Made by a program: the position numbers and the translations under genes. Positions 8,025-16,337 of a stretch of DNA of 34,674 nucleotides are shown here, in pieces. The stretch comes from CALKZN01 sp964633815 (GTDB lineage Bacteria; Pseudomonadota; Gammaproteobacteria; Arenicellales; Arenicellaceae). Each line of letters begins with the position of its first letter. Within the stretch, counting starts at the first letter, position 1. The stretch spans positions 1 through 34,674 of the forward strand of contig CAZWHW010000017.1 of the NCBI GenBank assembly GCA_964633815.1, written 5' to 3'. The notes under the pieces are model-generated. The model was not told where the DNA came from. It worked only from the letters and a program-made list of their open reading frames with translations, and ran no database searches.

Positions 8025-9326
8025 CTAAGAATCCGATTTTTGTCGTTGCAAAACTGCGACAAAAAAGCCATCCATACCAGTTTTTTCAGGAGATGTTCTC
8101 AATTGAAAACCCTGATGAATATCTAAGTCATTAAAATTTGCCTGATCGGCTAAAGCTGCAGGCTCAAAATCTTCAAACTCGTCTAAAAATTTCTGAATTT
8201 GTTCTTCATTTTCAGACCTCAACAAGGAGCAAGTTGCATAAATCAATTTACCTCCGGGTTTAACGAGCCGAGCAGCACTGGTCAAAATACTTGATTGCAA
8301 TACAGTTAATGCTTCAAGATTTTGTGGCTCTAAATTCCAACGTGCATCTGGGCTGCGCCGCCATGTGCCAGTTCCAGAGCATGGTGCATCAACTAAAACC
8401 ACATCCATTTTCCCTGCTTGACGTTTAACCCACTTGTCACGCTCACTGCTGAGCACATGAACTTGAACGTTATGAACACTTGCGCGTTTTTTACGACGGC
8501 TTAAGTTTTCTAATCGTTTGGTATGGACATCGCATGCATGAATGACGCCTTTATTATCCATTTGAGCAGCCATAGCCAAACTTTTACCACCAGCCCCAGC
8601 ACAGAAATCAACTACTTTTTGCCCCGCCTTAACATTAGTTGCAAGTGCAATTAATTGCGAACCTTGATCCTGCACTTCAAACAAACCTTGTTTAAAAGCA
8701 TCCAACTGATTAAAAGCTACTTTTTGCGCAATTGTTAATCCCCAAGGAGAATGCTTCGTCACTGTGCTTGTTATGTCGCTTTTTTGCAAAATACTTTGTA
8801 AATCCTCGCGATTAGTTTTCAGAATATTAACACGAATACACAGATCAGCACGATCTTGTAAAGCCTTCATTTCGGCTTCAAAGTCATCCCCAAGGCTGTC
8901 TAGTAATTGCGGCACTAACCAATCGGGGATATTCAATCGAACAGCATCAGGAGCTGCATCAATTGCATTAGTTTGAATTAGACGAGAAATAAGTACCTGC
9001 GCATTAGCTTCATCCTCATTGAGCACCTCAGGTGCATGCTCTTCGCCAGTAAACATCTCATCAATGTCTTGTTTATTCATCAATTGTGACACTATTACCC
9101 AAGAGCGCGGCATATTCGGCATTCCGGCTTCATATGCAAACCATATCAAACGCCCTTTTTGTCGCAAAACATCATAAATTGTCTCCGAAATAAAAGCTTT
9201 ATCTTTAGAACCAATATATCGGCGCGCACGATAATAGGCCGACAATAGTCGATCTGCTGGTCGACGCTCATTTTCAATCTGATCTAACAACTCAATGGCC
9301 GCTTGTATTCGTGCTGCTGGTCTCAT
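8025..9326 (-). CDS. RsmB/NOP2-family RNA (cytosine-5) methyltransferase
   Basis: The 433-residue protein has an N-terminal helical domain. A Rossmann-fold SAM-dependent methyltransferase follows, with SAM loop VVDFCAGAGGKSLAMA (238-253) and acidic motif CDVHTKRL. Two cysteines of m5C enzymes are present: Cys316 in DAPCSGTGTWRRSPD (catalytic release) and Cys366 in YATCSLLRSENEEQ (nucleophile). RsmB modifies C967 of 16S rRNA. This protein is of similar length, but I cannot tell RsmB from a paralogue by eye. It precedes ftsB by 59 bases on the same strand and may head that operon. Confidence 0.9.
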   Translation of the reverse strand: MRPAARIQAAIELLDQIENERRPADRLLSAYYRARRYIGSKDKAFISETIYDVLRQKGRLIWFAYEAGMPNMPRSWVIVSQLMNKQDIDEMFTGEEHAPEVLNEDEANAQVLISRLIQTNAIDAAPDAVRLNIPDWLVPQLLDSLGDDFEAEMKALQDRADLCIRVNILKTNREDLQSILQKSDITSTVTKHSPWGLTIAQKVAFNQLDAFKQGLFEVQDQGSQLIALATNVKAGQKVVDFCAGAGGKSLAMAAQMDNKGVIHACDVHTKRLENLSRRKKRASVHNVQVHVLSSERDKWVKRQAGKMDVVLVDAPCSGTGTWRRSPDARWNLEPQNLEALTVLQSSILTSAARLVKPGGKLIYATCSLLRSENEEQIQKFLDEFEDFEPAALADQANFNDLDIHQGFQLRTSPEKTGMDGFFVAVLQRQKSDS

Positions 9327-9421
9327 GGCGCGAACTATAACAGAGCTAAACTAAATTGCTAAAAATGATTGTTAAATTTCAGCTATTAATACACACAAAC
9401 AATAATTCACTAAGATTTAAA

Positions 9422-9449
9422 TTGTTTGTTAATTATTTCGGTCTATACT
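9422..9449 (+). promoter_or_regulatory. Candidate sigma-70 promoter for the DUF533 gene
   Basis: TTGTTT (9422-9427) and TATACT (9444-9449) are separated by 16 bases and lie about 50 bases upstream of the ATG at 9500. An AGGAG sits just before that ATG. The match to consensus is good for the -10 and moderate for the -35. Confidence 0.5.
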
Positions 9450-9499
9450 GTTTTTCAAAACAATCTTATTCGCAACAATCAAAATAGGAGTTTCGTATC

Positions 9500-10357
9500 A
9501 TGAGTTTAACTGGAAAATTAGCAAAAATTGCCATTGGTATCGCTGTCGCAAAAGGTGTTAAAAAAATGATGGGTGGTGGAAAACAGCAAACTAGTGGTGG
9601 ACTTGGTGGCCTATTAGGTGGATTAACAGGGTCAGGAAATCGTGGTCAAACTGGTGGCTTAGGCAGCATTCTAGGTCAACTAGGGCAAGCCTCAGGCAGT
9701 CAAGGCGGTCTAGGCGGTTTACTTGGACAATTAGGTAAAGCCCAAGGCGGTCAATCTGGTGGTCTAGGCGGTCTACTTGGCGGACTTGCTAGCAGCGCTG
9801 GAAGCGGCAGTTCTCAATCTGGACTAGGTAGTGTTTTAGGAGGCCTGCTGAGTGGTGGTAGCCAACAATCGCAACCAGGTGGCGGCTTAGGAGGCATGTT
9901 AGGATCTTTGTCTCAAGGTACAAATTCAGGCGGCGGATTAGGCAACCTCCTAAATCAAGCAATGGACAATCTTGGTGAACCAGATACGCAGCCATCAGAC
10001 GAAGATGAAGCTGCAGCTGGTGTGCTGTTAAGTGCCATGTTACAAGCTGCGAAAGCAGATGGCCAAATTGATGCTGAAGAACAAAAAGCCATTATGGAAC
10101 ATTTAAGCGACGCTACACCTAAAGAGATGCAGTTCATACAACAACAAATGAATGCGCCAGTTAACCCTCAAGGACTCGCGAATCAAATCCCTAATGGTAT
10201 GCAACAACAAGCTTACGCAATGTCTTTACTTGCTATTGATTTAGACAATCAAAATGAAGCACAATACCTCGATCAATTTGCAAAAGCATTAAGCCTGGAC
10301 GCGCAAACAGTCAATGCAATTCATTCACAAATGGAAGAACCTGCATTATATGGCTAA
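9500..10357 (+). CDS. DUF533 (YebE-like, TerB-fold) protein with long Gly-rich region
   Basis: The 285-residue protein has three parts. Residues 1-25 are a short hydrophobic/basic start (KLAKIAIGIAVAKGVKKMM). Residues about 27-155 are low-complexity, with repeated GGLGGLLG, GGLGSILG and GQLG units rich in Gly, Leu, Ser and Gln. From about 165 onward is a helical DUF533 domain with AAAGVLLSAMLQAAKADGQI and an acidic EEQKAIMEHL, as in TerB-like folds. E. coli YebE has the same order but a far shorter linker. Function is unknown; the first residues could anchor it at the inner membrane. It is followed by a strong terminator, so it is probably a single-gene unit. Confidence 0.85.
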   Translation: MSLTGKLAKIAIGIAVAKGVKKMMGGGKQQTSGGLGGLLGGLTGSGNRGQTGGLGSILGQLGQASGSQGGLGGLLGQLGKAQGGQSGGLGGLLGGLASSAGSGSSQSGLGSVLGGLLSGGSQQSQPGGGLGGMLGSLSQGTNSGGGLGNLLNQAMDNLGEPDTQPSDEDEAAAGVLLSAMLQAAKADGQIDAEEQKAIMEHLSDATPKEMQFIQQQMNAPVNPQGLANQIPNGMQQQAYAMSLLAIDLDNQNEAQYLDQFAKALSLDAQTVNAIHSQMEEPALYG

Positions 10358-10390
10358 TCTTAGGCAATAAAAGATATTGAAAACTAAAAA

Positions 10391-10415
10391 TGGGCGCAAA
10401 AGGCGCCCATTTTTT
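10391..10415 (+). terminator. Strong intrinsic terminator after the DUF533 gene (bidirectional)
   Basis: tgggcgc (10391-10397) pairs perfectly with gcgccca (10403-10409) around the loop AAAAG. Six T follow on the plus strand and an A-run precedes the stem. It should terminate the DUF533 transcript and, on the other strand, the convergent DoxX-like gene. Confidence 0.93.
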
Positions 10416-10448
10416 ATCTAATAAATCCAGATGCACAAAATAGTTTGA

Positions 10449-10865
10449 TCACAGCTTCCGCTTGAAGTTAAACAAAGTGTCATGCTCTCTAAGTAAATAC
10501 AATGCAATTAACGCTGCAAGCATTGGCCACGCAGCAAAAAAGAGTAAATTTGAAAACGGGTCAAAATATTTAACAAATGGCGTAACTGTAGAAACCAAAT
10601 GCATCAATAATAACAAACCGTAACTGTACCGTTTCATTAGTCCAAGCAAAAAAGCAATAACTACCAACAGTTGAATGGCTCCTATAATATAAGCCATATT
10701 TAGAGACAAACCATCGATGAAATAAAATTTTGAAAACACTTTCACAGCATGCTCAGGTTTAAAAAATTTATCCATTGTCCATACAAAAAAGACAATAAAG
10801 ATTCCCAATCTTAAAAGCAAAAGGGATAGCTTCAAATGTTTGATTTCTTTTGTGTTTTCAGACAT
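10449..10865 (-). CDS. DoxX-like small membrane protein
   Basis: Started at the ATG at 10865, with a GGGG Shine-Dalgarno seven bases upstream, it is 138 residues. An upstream TTG at 10877 is possible but poorly placed. It has four hydrophobic helices. The first region includes LLRLGIFIVFFVWTMDKFFK, where the Arg and the Asp-Lys after the first helix resemble DoxX/DUF417-type proteins. Residues VKYFDPFSNLLFFAAWPMLA form the last loop and helix. DoxX-family proteins are linked to thiosulfate oxidation or redox homeostasis in a few cases, but I see no residue that predicts activity here. The gene is convergent with the DUF533 gene. Confidence 0.7.
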   Translation of the reverse strand: MSENTKEIKHLKLSLLLLRLGIFIVFFVWTMDKFFKPEHAVKVFSKFYFIDGLSLNMAYIIGAIQLLVVIAFLLGLMKRYSYGLLLLMHLVSTVTPFVKYFDPFSNLLFFAAWPMLAALIALYLLREHDTLFNFKRKL

Positions 10866-10877
10866 GAATAACCCCAA

Positions 10878-11475
10878 TTATTATTGTAATCATATAAACT
10901 ATCCATAAACCTTATCAATAGCTTTCATTCAAACTCAACCGTTTTCTCAACTCCAAACATTAGCATAACCCATGTTAATTTACCTTTATCAACGCTAGTC
11001 GGCTTTTATGAAGAAGAAGTAAATGTGATTTTTGGAAATTTCTTAGTCTTAAACCATTTATTTCTTATCAAGTCTTGATTGGATTTTTCATTCTCCGTAT
11101 TACGTATTAATGGAAGCTACATTAATGACAGCTGTAACACTCATTTTTGACATATCTTCAGTATCGAGCAGCAAATTCATATCAAACCCTGTGAAATATG
11201 CAACATAAAGAGACAAGCCTAAATGACTGATTTTTCATACAATACTGTCATGAAATTTATCTATCATATATTCCCCATTCGGCACTTCCGACAAGTTCGG
11301 CTAGCATAAAGAAACTTAAATCCTACAAACAAAGATAAAAGCATTAAAATTTTAAACATTTTCATTGTAAGTGAGCGCATAACATATTGATTTTTCAGCT
11401 TTCCACCTGAGGTATAAAATTTATACTGACTATATTCTAAAAGCATTTACTTCAATTATTTGTCATTTACAAAAA
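10878..11475 (-). other. Long intergenic region with two doubtful short frames
   Basis: About 600 AT-rich bases without a clear gene. On the minus strand a 60-codon frame (11264-11446) includes a signal-peptide-like stretch (MFKILMLLSLFVGFKFLYA) followed by a Cys/Arg-rich tail. Just downstream another frame ending at the TAA at 11100-11102 reads MNLLLDTEDMSKMSVTAVIN. I cannot identify either one and see no convincing ribosome site. They may be small peptides or decayed sequence. Confidence 0.3.
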
Positions 11476-11511
11476 CAAAAAAAAGGCCTAATCTAATAAA
11501 AGATTAGGCCT
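11476..11511 (-). terminator. Intrinsic terminator of acs
   Basis: An 11-base-pair perfect stem (aggcctaatct at 11484-11494 with agattaggcct at 11501-11511) closes a six-base loop. It is followed, reading the minus strand, by eight T. It lies about 50 bases after the acs stop codon. Confidence 0.93.
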
Positions 11512-11563
11512 ATAAAATTATATCGAGTCTTATATAATTTTTATTGCTCTACAAAGCTATTCT

Positions 11564-13492
11564 TTATCTAGATTCAATTAAATTTTCAACCACACTCGGA
11601 TCAGCTAGCGTACTAGTATCACCAAGATCAGCATAATCATCCGCTGCAATCTTTCTAAGAATTCGACGCATAATTTTTCCTGAACGCGTTTTTGGCAACC
11701 CTGGCGCCCAATGAATCACATCTGGTGTTGCAACAGGACCAATTTCTTTACGAACATGCTTAACCAGCTCTGTCTTAAGTTCATCAGTATAATCCTCACC
11801 TACCATCAATGTGACATATGCATAGATGCCCTCACCTTTAATATCATGTGGAAAACCTACCACTGCTGCTTCTGCAACACTGTCATGCAAGACTAAAGCA
11901 CTTTCAACCTCGGCCGTACCCATGCGATGCCCTGAAACGTTAATTACGTCATCCACTCGACCCGTAATCCAATAATAACCGTCTTCATCACGACGACAGC
12001 CATCACCTGTAAAGTAATAACCCTCAAATTGTGAGAAATAAGCACTATAAAAACGATCTGGGTTGTTATAGACACCCCGCATTTGACCAGGCCAAGATTG
12101 CTTTAGTGCCAAATTACCAGCCGTTGCCCCTTCAAGCTCATTCCCCTCATCATCCAATAAAACAGGCTGAATGCCAAAAAATGGTAAAGATGCTGAGCCT
12201 GGCTTAGCCGCCGTCGCACCTGGTAATGGCACAATCATAACGCCACCTGTTTCGGTTTGCCACCATGTATCAACAATGGGTGACTTACCATGTCCCACTT
12301 TATGAAAATACCATTCCCAAGCTTCAGGATTAATGGGTTCACCAACTGTTCCAAGCACACGCAAACTGCTACGCGTCGTCGTCTCCAAGTATTTATCACC
12401 TTCAGCCATCAAAGCCCTTAATGCAGTTGGAGCAGTATAAAAAATATTAACCTTATGTTTATCTACCACTTGCCAAAAACGGCTTGCATCGGGATAAGTT
12501 GGCACACCTTCGAAAACCACCGTTGTGGCTCCATTTGCTAATGGACCATAGGTTAAATACGTATGCCCAGTAACCCAACCAACATCCGCAGTACACCAAT
12601 ATATTTCACCTTCTTGATAGTCGAAAACATACTTGTGCGTCATCGCCGCATATAAAATATAACCACCCGTAGTGTGCATAACACCTTTAGGAGTTCCTGT
12701 AGACCCTGAGGTATACAAAATAAACAAAGGATCTTCCGCATCCATTTGTTCTGGTTCACAGTGAGATTCTTGTTGTTCAACTAAGTCACGATAATGCACA
12801 TCACGACCTTCAACCCAACCCACATCCGCACCAGTCACTTGGCATACTAAAATATTCGTTATCGAAGGAGTTTCTTTGCAAGCCTCATCAACATTTGCTT
12901 TTAAAGGAATCGGTTTTTGTCCACGCAAACCTTGATCGGCAGTAATAACCAATTTGCATTCAGAATCATTGATGCGGCCACGAAGAGCATCAGGAGAGAA
13001 CCCTCCAAAAACCACTGAATGAACTGCCCCAATACGTGCACAAGCCAACATAGAATAAACAGCCTCAGGCACCATAGGCATATAAATACAGACTCGATCA
13101 CCTTTGGTAATGCCCAATGACTTCATCGCATTTGCTAATTTGCAAACCTCATCATGCAATAGCTGATAAGAAATATGTTGACTATCATCAGGATTATCAC
13201 CTTCCCAGATAATAGCTGTTTGCTCAGAGCGCTTTTCTAAGTGTCTATCAATACAATTATAAGCGACATTGATTTTCCCGCCTTCAAACCATTTAATTTG
13301 CCCTTTACTATAATCAACCTCACTAACAGTATCCCACTTTTGATACCAATCAAGCATCTTACCTGCTTGGTCAGCCCAAAATTCATCAGGATTAGCAACT
13401 GATTGCGCATACATAGATTCATAAGTAGCTTTATCAGCATGTGTTGTCGTTTTAAATGAATCAAAAACTGGGTAAATAAGTGTATCTGACAT
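11564..13492 (-). CDS. acs: Acetyl-CoA synthetase (AMP-forming)
   Basis: The 642-residue enzyme activates acetate to acetyl-CoA through acetyl-AMP in the cytoplasm. Motifs in order are the ATP loop YTSGSTGTPKGVMH (260-273), WWQTETGG (410-417), the hinge/adenylate segment YYFTGDGCRRDEDGYYWITG (492-511), and C-terminal PKTRSGKIMRR. In the last motif Lys606 matches the catalytic lysine that Pat acetylates in Salmonella. Length is normal for bacterial Acs. It has its own strong terminator. The upstream gene on the same strand is 62 bases away, and a symporter and a CrbS/CrbR-like system follow, which supports an acetate-scavenging role. Confidence 0.97.
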   Translation of the reverse strand: MSDTLIYPVFDSFKTTTHADKATYESMYAQSVANPDEFWADQAGKMLDWYQKWDTVSEVDYSKGQIKWFEGGKINVAYNCIDRHLEKRSEQTAIIWEGDNPDDSQHISYQLLHDEVCKLANAMKSLGITKGDRVCIYMPMVPEAVYSMLACARIGAVHSVVFGGFSPDALRGRINDSECKLVITADQGLRGQKPIPLKANVDEACKETPSITNILVCQVTGADVGWVEGRDVHYRDLVEQQESHCEPEQMDAEDPLFILYTSGSTGTPKGVMHTTGGYILYAAMTHKYVFDYQEGEIYWCTADVGWVTGHTYLTYGPLANGATTVVFEGVPTYPDASRFWQVVDKHKVNIFYTAPTALRALMAEGDKYLETTTRSSLRVLGTVGEPINPEAWEWYFHKVGHGKSPIVDTWWQTETGGVMIVPLPGATAAKPGSASLPFFGIQPVLLDDEGNELEGATAGNLALKQSWPGQMRGVYNNPDRFYSAYFSQFEGYYFTGDGCRRDEDGYYWITGRVDDVINVSGHRMGTAEVESALVLHDSVAEAAVVGFPHDIKGEGIYAYVTLMVGEDYTDELKTELVKHVRKEIGPVATPDVIHWAPGLPKTRSGKIMRRILRKIAADDYADLGDTSTLADPSVVENLIESR

Positions 13493-13554
13493 AATAATTA
13501 ATTAAGTTTGTTAAAAAAAATTTGAGATTTAACGTTTAATTCAAGACTGTTATG

Positions 13555-14067
13555 TCATTGACTTTCACGTCTGAAATCTTCTTGAAAAATAGCCTCATAC
13601 TTTGAGAAAACCATCTGCGTCTCACCAAAATATTTTGAGCCATTCGCAGAGATTGCAATTGCTAATGTCGTATTAGCATCGACATCAAAACTTAATGGTA
13701 AAATCCAGTTTTGTCTCGATTCACTTTGATTAGTCATCGCAATAGGAATGGCTTTTTCAATATCATCACCTTGCTTGGCAAAACCTATCATTACTCCATC
13801 TAAAGGATGACTAACATCCAAAGATAAAGCTGATTTCCCATCAATTTCTTCAACCTTTAAACTTGCCTTGAAATCAGAATTTTCAAAATTACACTGCCCA
13901 CTTGAATAGCGACAATTAGATTTAGCCACCAAAGGATAAGATTGCCCTTGTTGAGCTGCTTGTGGCTTTTCTTTCACGACATAATCAATCGCAAAATACG
14001 TGATGAGTGCCAAAATAGGCGACACTATCATCGCAACTAAAATATGTTTATTACTAAATATAGACAT
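13555..14067 (-). CDS. Membrane-anchored extracytoplasmic protein of unknown function
   Basis: The 170-residue protein is not one I recognise. Residues about 8-28 (ILVAMIVSPILALITYFAID) are a single N-terminal transmembrane helix. The rest is soluble and beta-rich in character, with one possible disulfide pair close together (CRYSSGQC, residues about 52-59). The segment LPLSFDVDANTTLAIAISAN looks like strands of an immunoglobulin- or FixH-like sandwich, but that is only an impression. It lies between the symporter terminator and acs, 62 bases before acs on the same strand. It could therefore be co-transcribed with acs and linked to acetate metabolism. Confidence 0.75.
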   Translation of the reverse strand: MSIFSNKHILVAMIVSPILALITYFAIDYVVKEKPQAAQQGQSYPLVAKSNCRYSSGQCNFENSDFKASLKVEEIDGKSALSLDVSHPLDGVMIGFAKQGDDIEKAIPIAMTNQSESRQNWILPLSFDVDANTTLAIAISANGSKYFGETQMVFSKYEAIFQEDFRRESQ

Positions 14068-14129
14068 GAGCTTTTAAATGTTATTTAAAATAATCTACAA
14101 ATCTGAAATAAAAAGATCAAAAAAGCTAT

Positions 14130-14227
14130 TTTTAAAGAAAATTTAGCTTCCTTTACATTGTAAGGAAGCTAAATCAAACGCTTGTTCATTCGCCGCAAGG
14201 AGGAAAGATTTGCACTGAACAAGCGTT
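14130..14227 (-). ncRNA. Candidate 3'-UTR small RNA downstream of the symporter gene
   Basis: Reading the minus strand after the symporter stop, a perfect 12-base-pair stem (14216-14227 with 14177-14188) closes a 27-base loop. A 13-base-pair terminator hairpin follows. The loop contains CTTTCCTCCTTGCGG, which is complementary to a canonical Shine-Dalgarno sequence. Two strong hairpins with a single-stranded pyrimidine loop and a terminator are the usual form of small RNAs released from mRNA 3' ends. It could instead be only a double terminator. This is inference from structure; no homologue is recognised. Confidence 0.4.
14141..14174 (-). terminator. Terminator of the symporter operon
   Basis: A perfect 13-base-pair stem (atttagcttcctt at 14141-14153 with aaggaagctaaat at 14162-14174) closes an eight-base loop. 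On the minus strand it runs into TTTTCTTT. It separates the symporter genes from the 13555-14067/acs unit. Confidence 0.85.
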
Positions 14228-14249
14228 ATTCATTCAAAAAATCGTTGAA

Positions 14250-15962
14250 TTAACCCGGAGTACGGATATTATCAACCAATCCTTGAATTTCTTTAGGTAC
14301 AGGTTGCGATATTTTGCAAACAGCAAATGCTACTGCAAAGTTCACTACTGCACCGATTGCACCAAACGCATTTGGTTCAATACCAAAGAACCAATTACTA
14401 CCTAAACCTTCTAGGTAAGTCCAATCTTTAATAAAAAAGATACCTTTATGTTGGAACACATAAAACAATGTGACACTGATACCAGAAATCATACCGGCAA
14501 CAGCACCCGCTGTATTCATCACTCTACTAAAGATACCCATCATTAATGCCGGGAAAATAGATGACGCTGCTAACCCAAAGGCGAGCGCGACGGTCCCGGC
14601 GGCGAATCCGGGCGGATTAAAGCCGAGATAACCTGCCAGCAAAACTGCACCTGCCATCGATATACGACCAGCTAATAACTCACTTTTCTCAGAAATGTCT
14701 TTATTAATTACACCTTTGATCAAATCATGAGATATCGCAGATGATATCGCTAGCAGTAAGCCTGCAGCCGTTGATAACGCGGCGGCAAGACCACCGGCAG
14801 CAACTAATGCAATCACCCAGTTAGGTAAACCAGCAATCTCTGGATTAGCCAGAACCATAATGTCACGGTCAACTTTAACCATTTCATTTGTTTCTTTATC
14901 AGCTGTGTATTGAATCAAGCCATCGCTATTCTTATCTTCGAACTTCAATAGACCTGTTTTCTCCCAGTTACTGAACCAAGACGGACGATCTGCATACGCA
15001 AGATTTTGATTCTCACCAGGTTGATCAATCGTGTTCATTAGATTCAAACGAGCCATACCTGCAACCGCTGGAGCAGTTGTGTATAAAATCGCAATAAACA
15101 CTAACGCCCAACCAGCAGAAGAACGTGCAGCTTTTACACTAGGAACTGTAAAGAAACGAATGATAACGTGAGGAAGACCTGCAGTACCAATCATCAAAGA
15201 CATAGTGTAAACAAACATATTCAACGTACTAATACGTTTCTGTGTCGTATATTCACTAAAGCCTAAATCGGTCACCACTTGGTCTAGCTTATCAAGTAAA
15301 TATGTACCTGAACCATCCGCCATTGTGCTACCTAAACCTAACTGTGGTAACGGGTTACCTGTTAAGTTAAGTGAAATAAACACAGCTGGGATAGTGTATG
15401 CAAAAATCAAAATTACATACTGAGCTATCTGTGTATAAGTAATCCCTTTCATGCCACCTAAAACAGCATAGAAGAAAACGATTACCATACCAACAGTAAG
15501 ACCTGTCTCATAAGTAGTTTCTAGGAAACGACTAAATGCAACACCAATACCTTTCATTTGGCCGATTACGTATGTTACAGATGCGATAATCAAACACGCA
15601 ACAGCTACGATACGAGCAGCTTGTGAATAATAGCGATCTCCAATGAACTCTGGCACTGTAAACTTGCCGTACTTACGCAAATAAGGCGCAAGACACATAG
15701 CAAGCAATACATAACCACCTGTCCAACCAAGGAGGAATACTGCGCCACCATAGCCGAAGAAAGCAATTAAACCAGCCATTGAGATAAAAGATGCCGCTGA
15801 CATCCAATCCGCTGCTGTCGCCATGCCGTTTGCAACAGGGTTTACCCCACCGCCAGCTACATAGAACTCTTTAGTTGTTCCAGCACGAGCCCAAATAGCT
15901 ATACCGATATAAATCGCGAAAGTTAGACCTACGACAATGTAGGTTAAGGTTTGTAAATCCAT
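14250..15962 (-). CDS. Sodium:solute symporter, large subunit (VC_2705 subfamily), probable acetate/short-chain acid uptake
   Basis: The 570-residue polytopic protein of the SSS family has about 13 helices. It shows the family start (REFYVAGG-like: TKEFYVAGGGVNPVANGMAT), sodium-site-like ADWMSAASFISMAG and the later GGLAAALSTAAGLLLAISSA. It carries an extra hydrophilic loop of about 70 residues (around 310-375) containing DKNSDGLIQ, an EF-hand-like motif, consistent with the VC_2705 subfamily rather than E. coli ActP. The small partner gene ends two bases upstream. The acs and CrbS/CrbR context points to acetate or a similar carboxylate as substrate; this is inferred. Confidence 0.9.
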   Translation of the reverse strand: MDLQTLTYIVVGLTFAIYIGIAIWARAGTTKEFYVAGGGVNPVANGMATAADWMSAASFISMAGLIAFFGYGGAVFLLGWTGGYVLLAMCLAPYLRKYGKFTVPEFIGDRYYSQAARIVAVACLIIASVTYVIGQMKGIGVAFSRFLETTYETGLTVGMVIVFFYAVLGGMKGITYTQIAQYVILIFAYTIPAVFISLNLTGNPLPQLGLGSTMADGSGTYLLDKLDQVVTDLGFSEYTTQKRISTLNMFVYTMSLMIGTAGLPHVIIRFFTVPSVKAARSSAGWALVFIAILYTTAPAVAGMARLNLMNTIDQPGENQNLAYADRPSWFSNWEKTGLLKFEDKNSDGLIQYTADKETNEMVKVDRDIMVLANPEIAGLPNWVIALVAAGGLAAALSTAAGLLLAISSAISHDLIKGVINKDISEKSELLAGRISMAGAVLLAGYLGFNPPGFAAGTVALAFGLAASSIFPALMMGIFSRVMNTAGAVAGMISGISVTLFYVFQHKGIFFIKDWTYLEGLGSNWFFGIEPNAFGAIGAVVNFAVAFAVCKISQPVPKEIQGLVDNIRTPG

Positions 15963-15964
15963 AA

Positions 15965-16225
15965 TTAATCCTCCGCTACGCCAAATTTCTCATCCAACTT
16001 ACCGACTCGATTTGCATATAGAAATACTAAGAAAACAAATACATAAATTGAACCTTGTTGGGCTATCCAAAAGCCGAGTTTATACCCGCCTAATTGAATT
16101 GTGTTTAAGGCATCTACAAAGACAATCCCGCCTAGAAAAGGTACGGCAAACCAAACTGCCAACATTTTCAAAACAAGACTCACATTTGCGCGCCAATATT
16201 CTTCATTATTATTCATAAAATTCAC
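15965..16225 (-). CDS. Symporter small subunit (DUF4212)
   Basis: The 86-residue protein has two transmembrane helices (around LVLKMLAVWFAVPFLGGIVF and FWIAQQGSIYVFVFLVFLYA). It begins with NNEEYWRANVSLV, the typical YW(R/K)xN start of DUF4212. Members are nearly always encoded immediately before a VC_2705-type SSS protein, as here, where two bases separate the stop and the next start. The pair probably forms one transporter. The gene is divergent from the response regulator, and the 112-base gap must hold both promoters. Confidence 0.93.
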   Translation of the reverse strand: MNFMNNNEEYWRANVSLVLKMLAVWFAVPFLGGIVFVDALNTIQLGGYKLGFWIAQQGSIYVFVFLVFLYANRVGKLDEKFGVAED

Positions 16226-16337
16226 CTCTTAATAGTGGATTTACAATGATAAGGGTTTTCATTACTTAAGGTATTAGACTATAGTCGTAGAAACAGCCTA
16301 AAACTATTTTGATATATTACGAAAAAATTGAATAACT

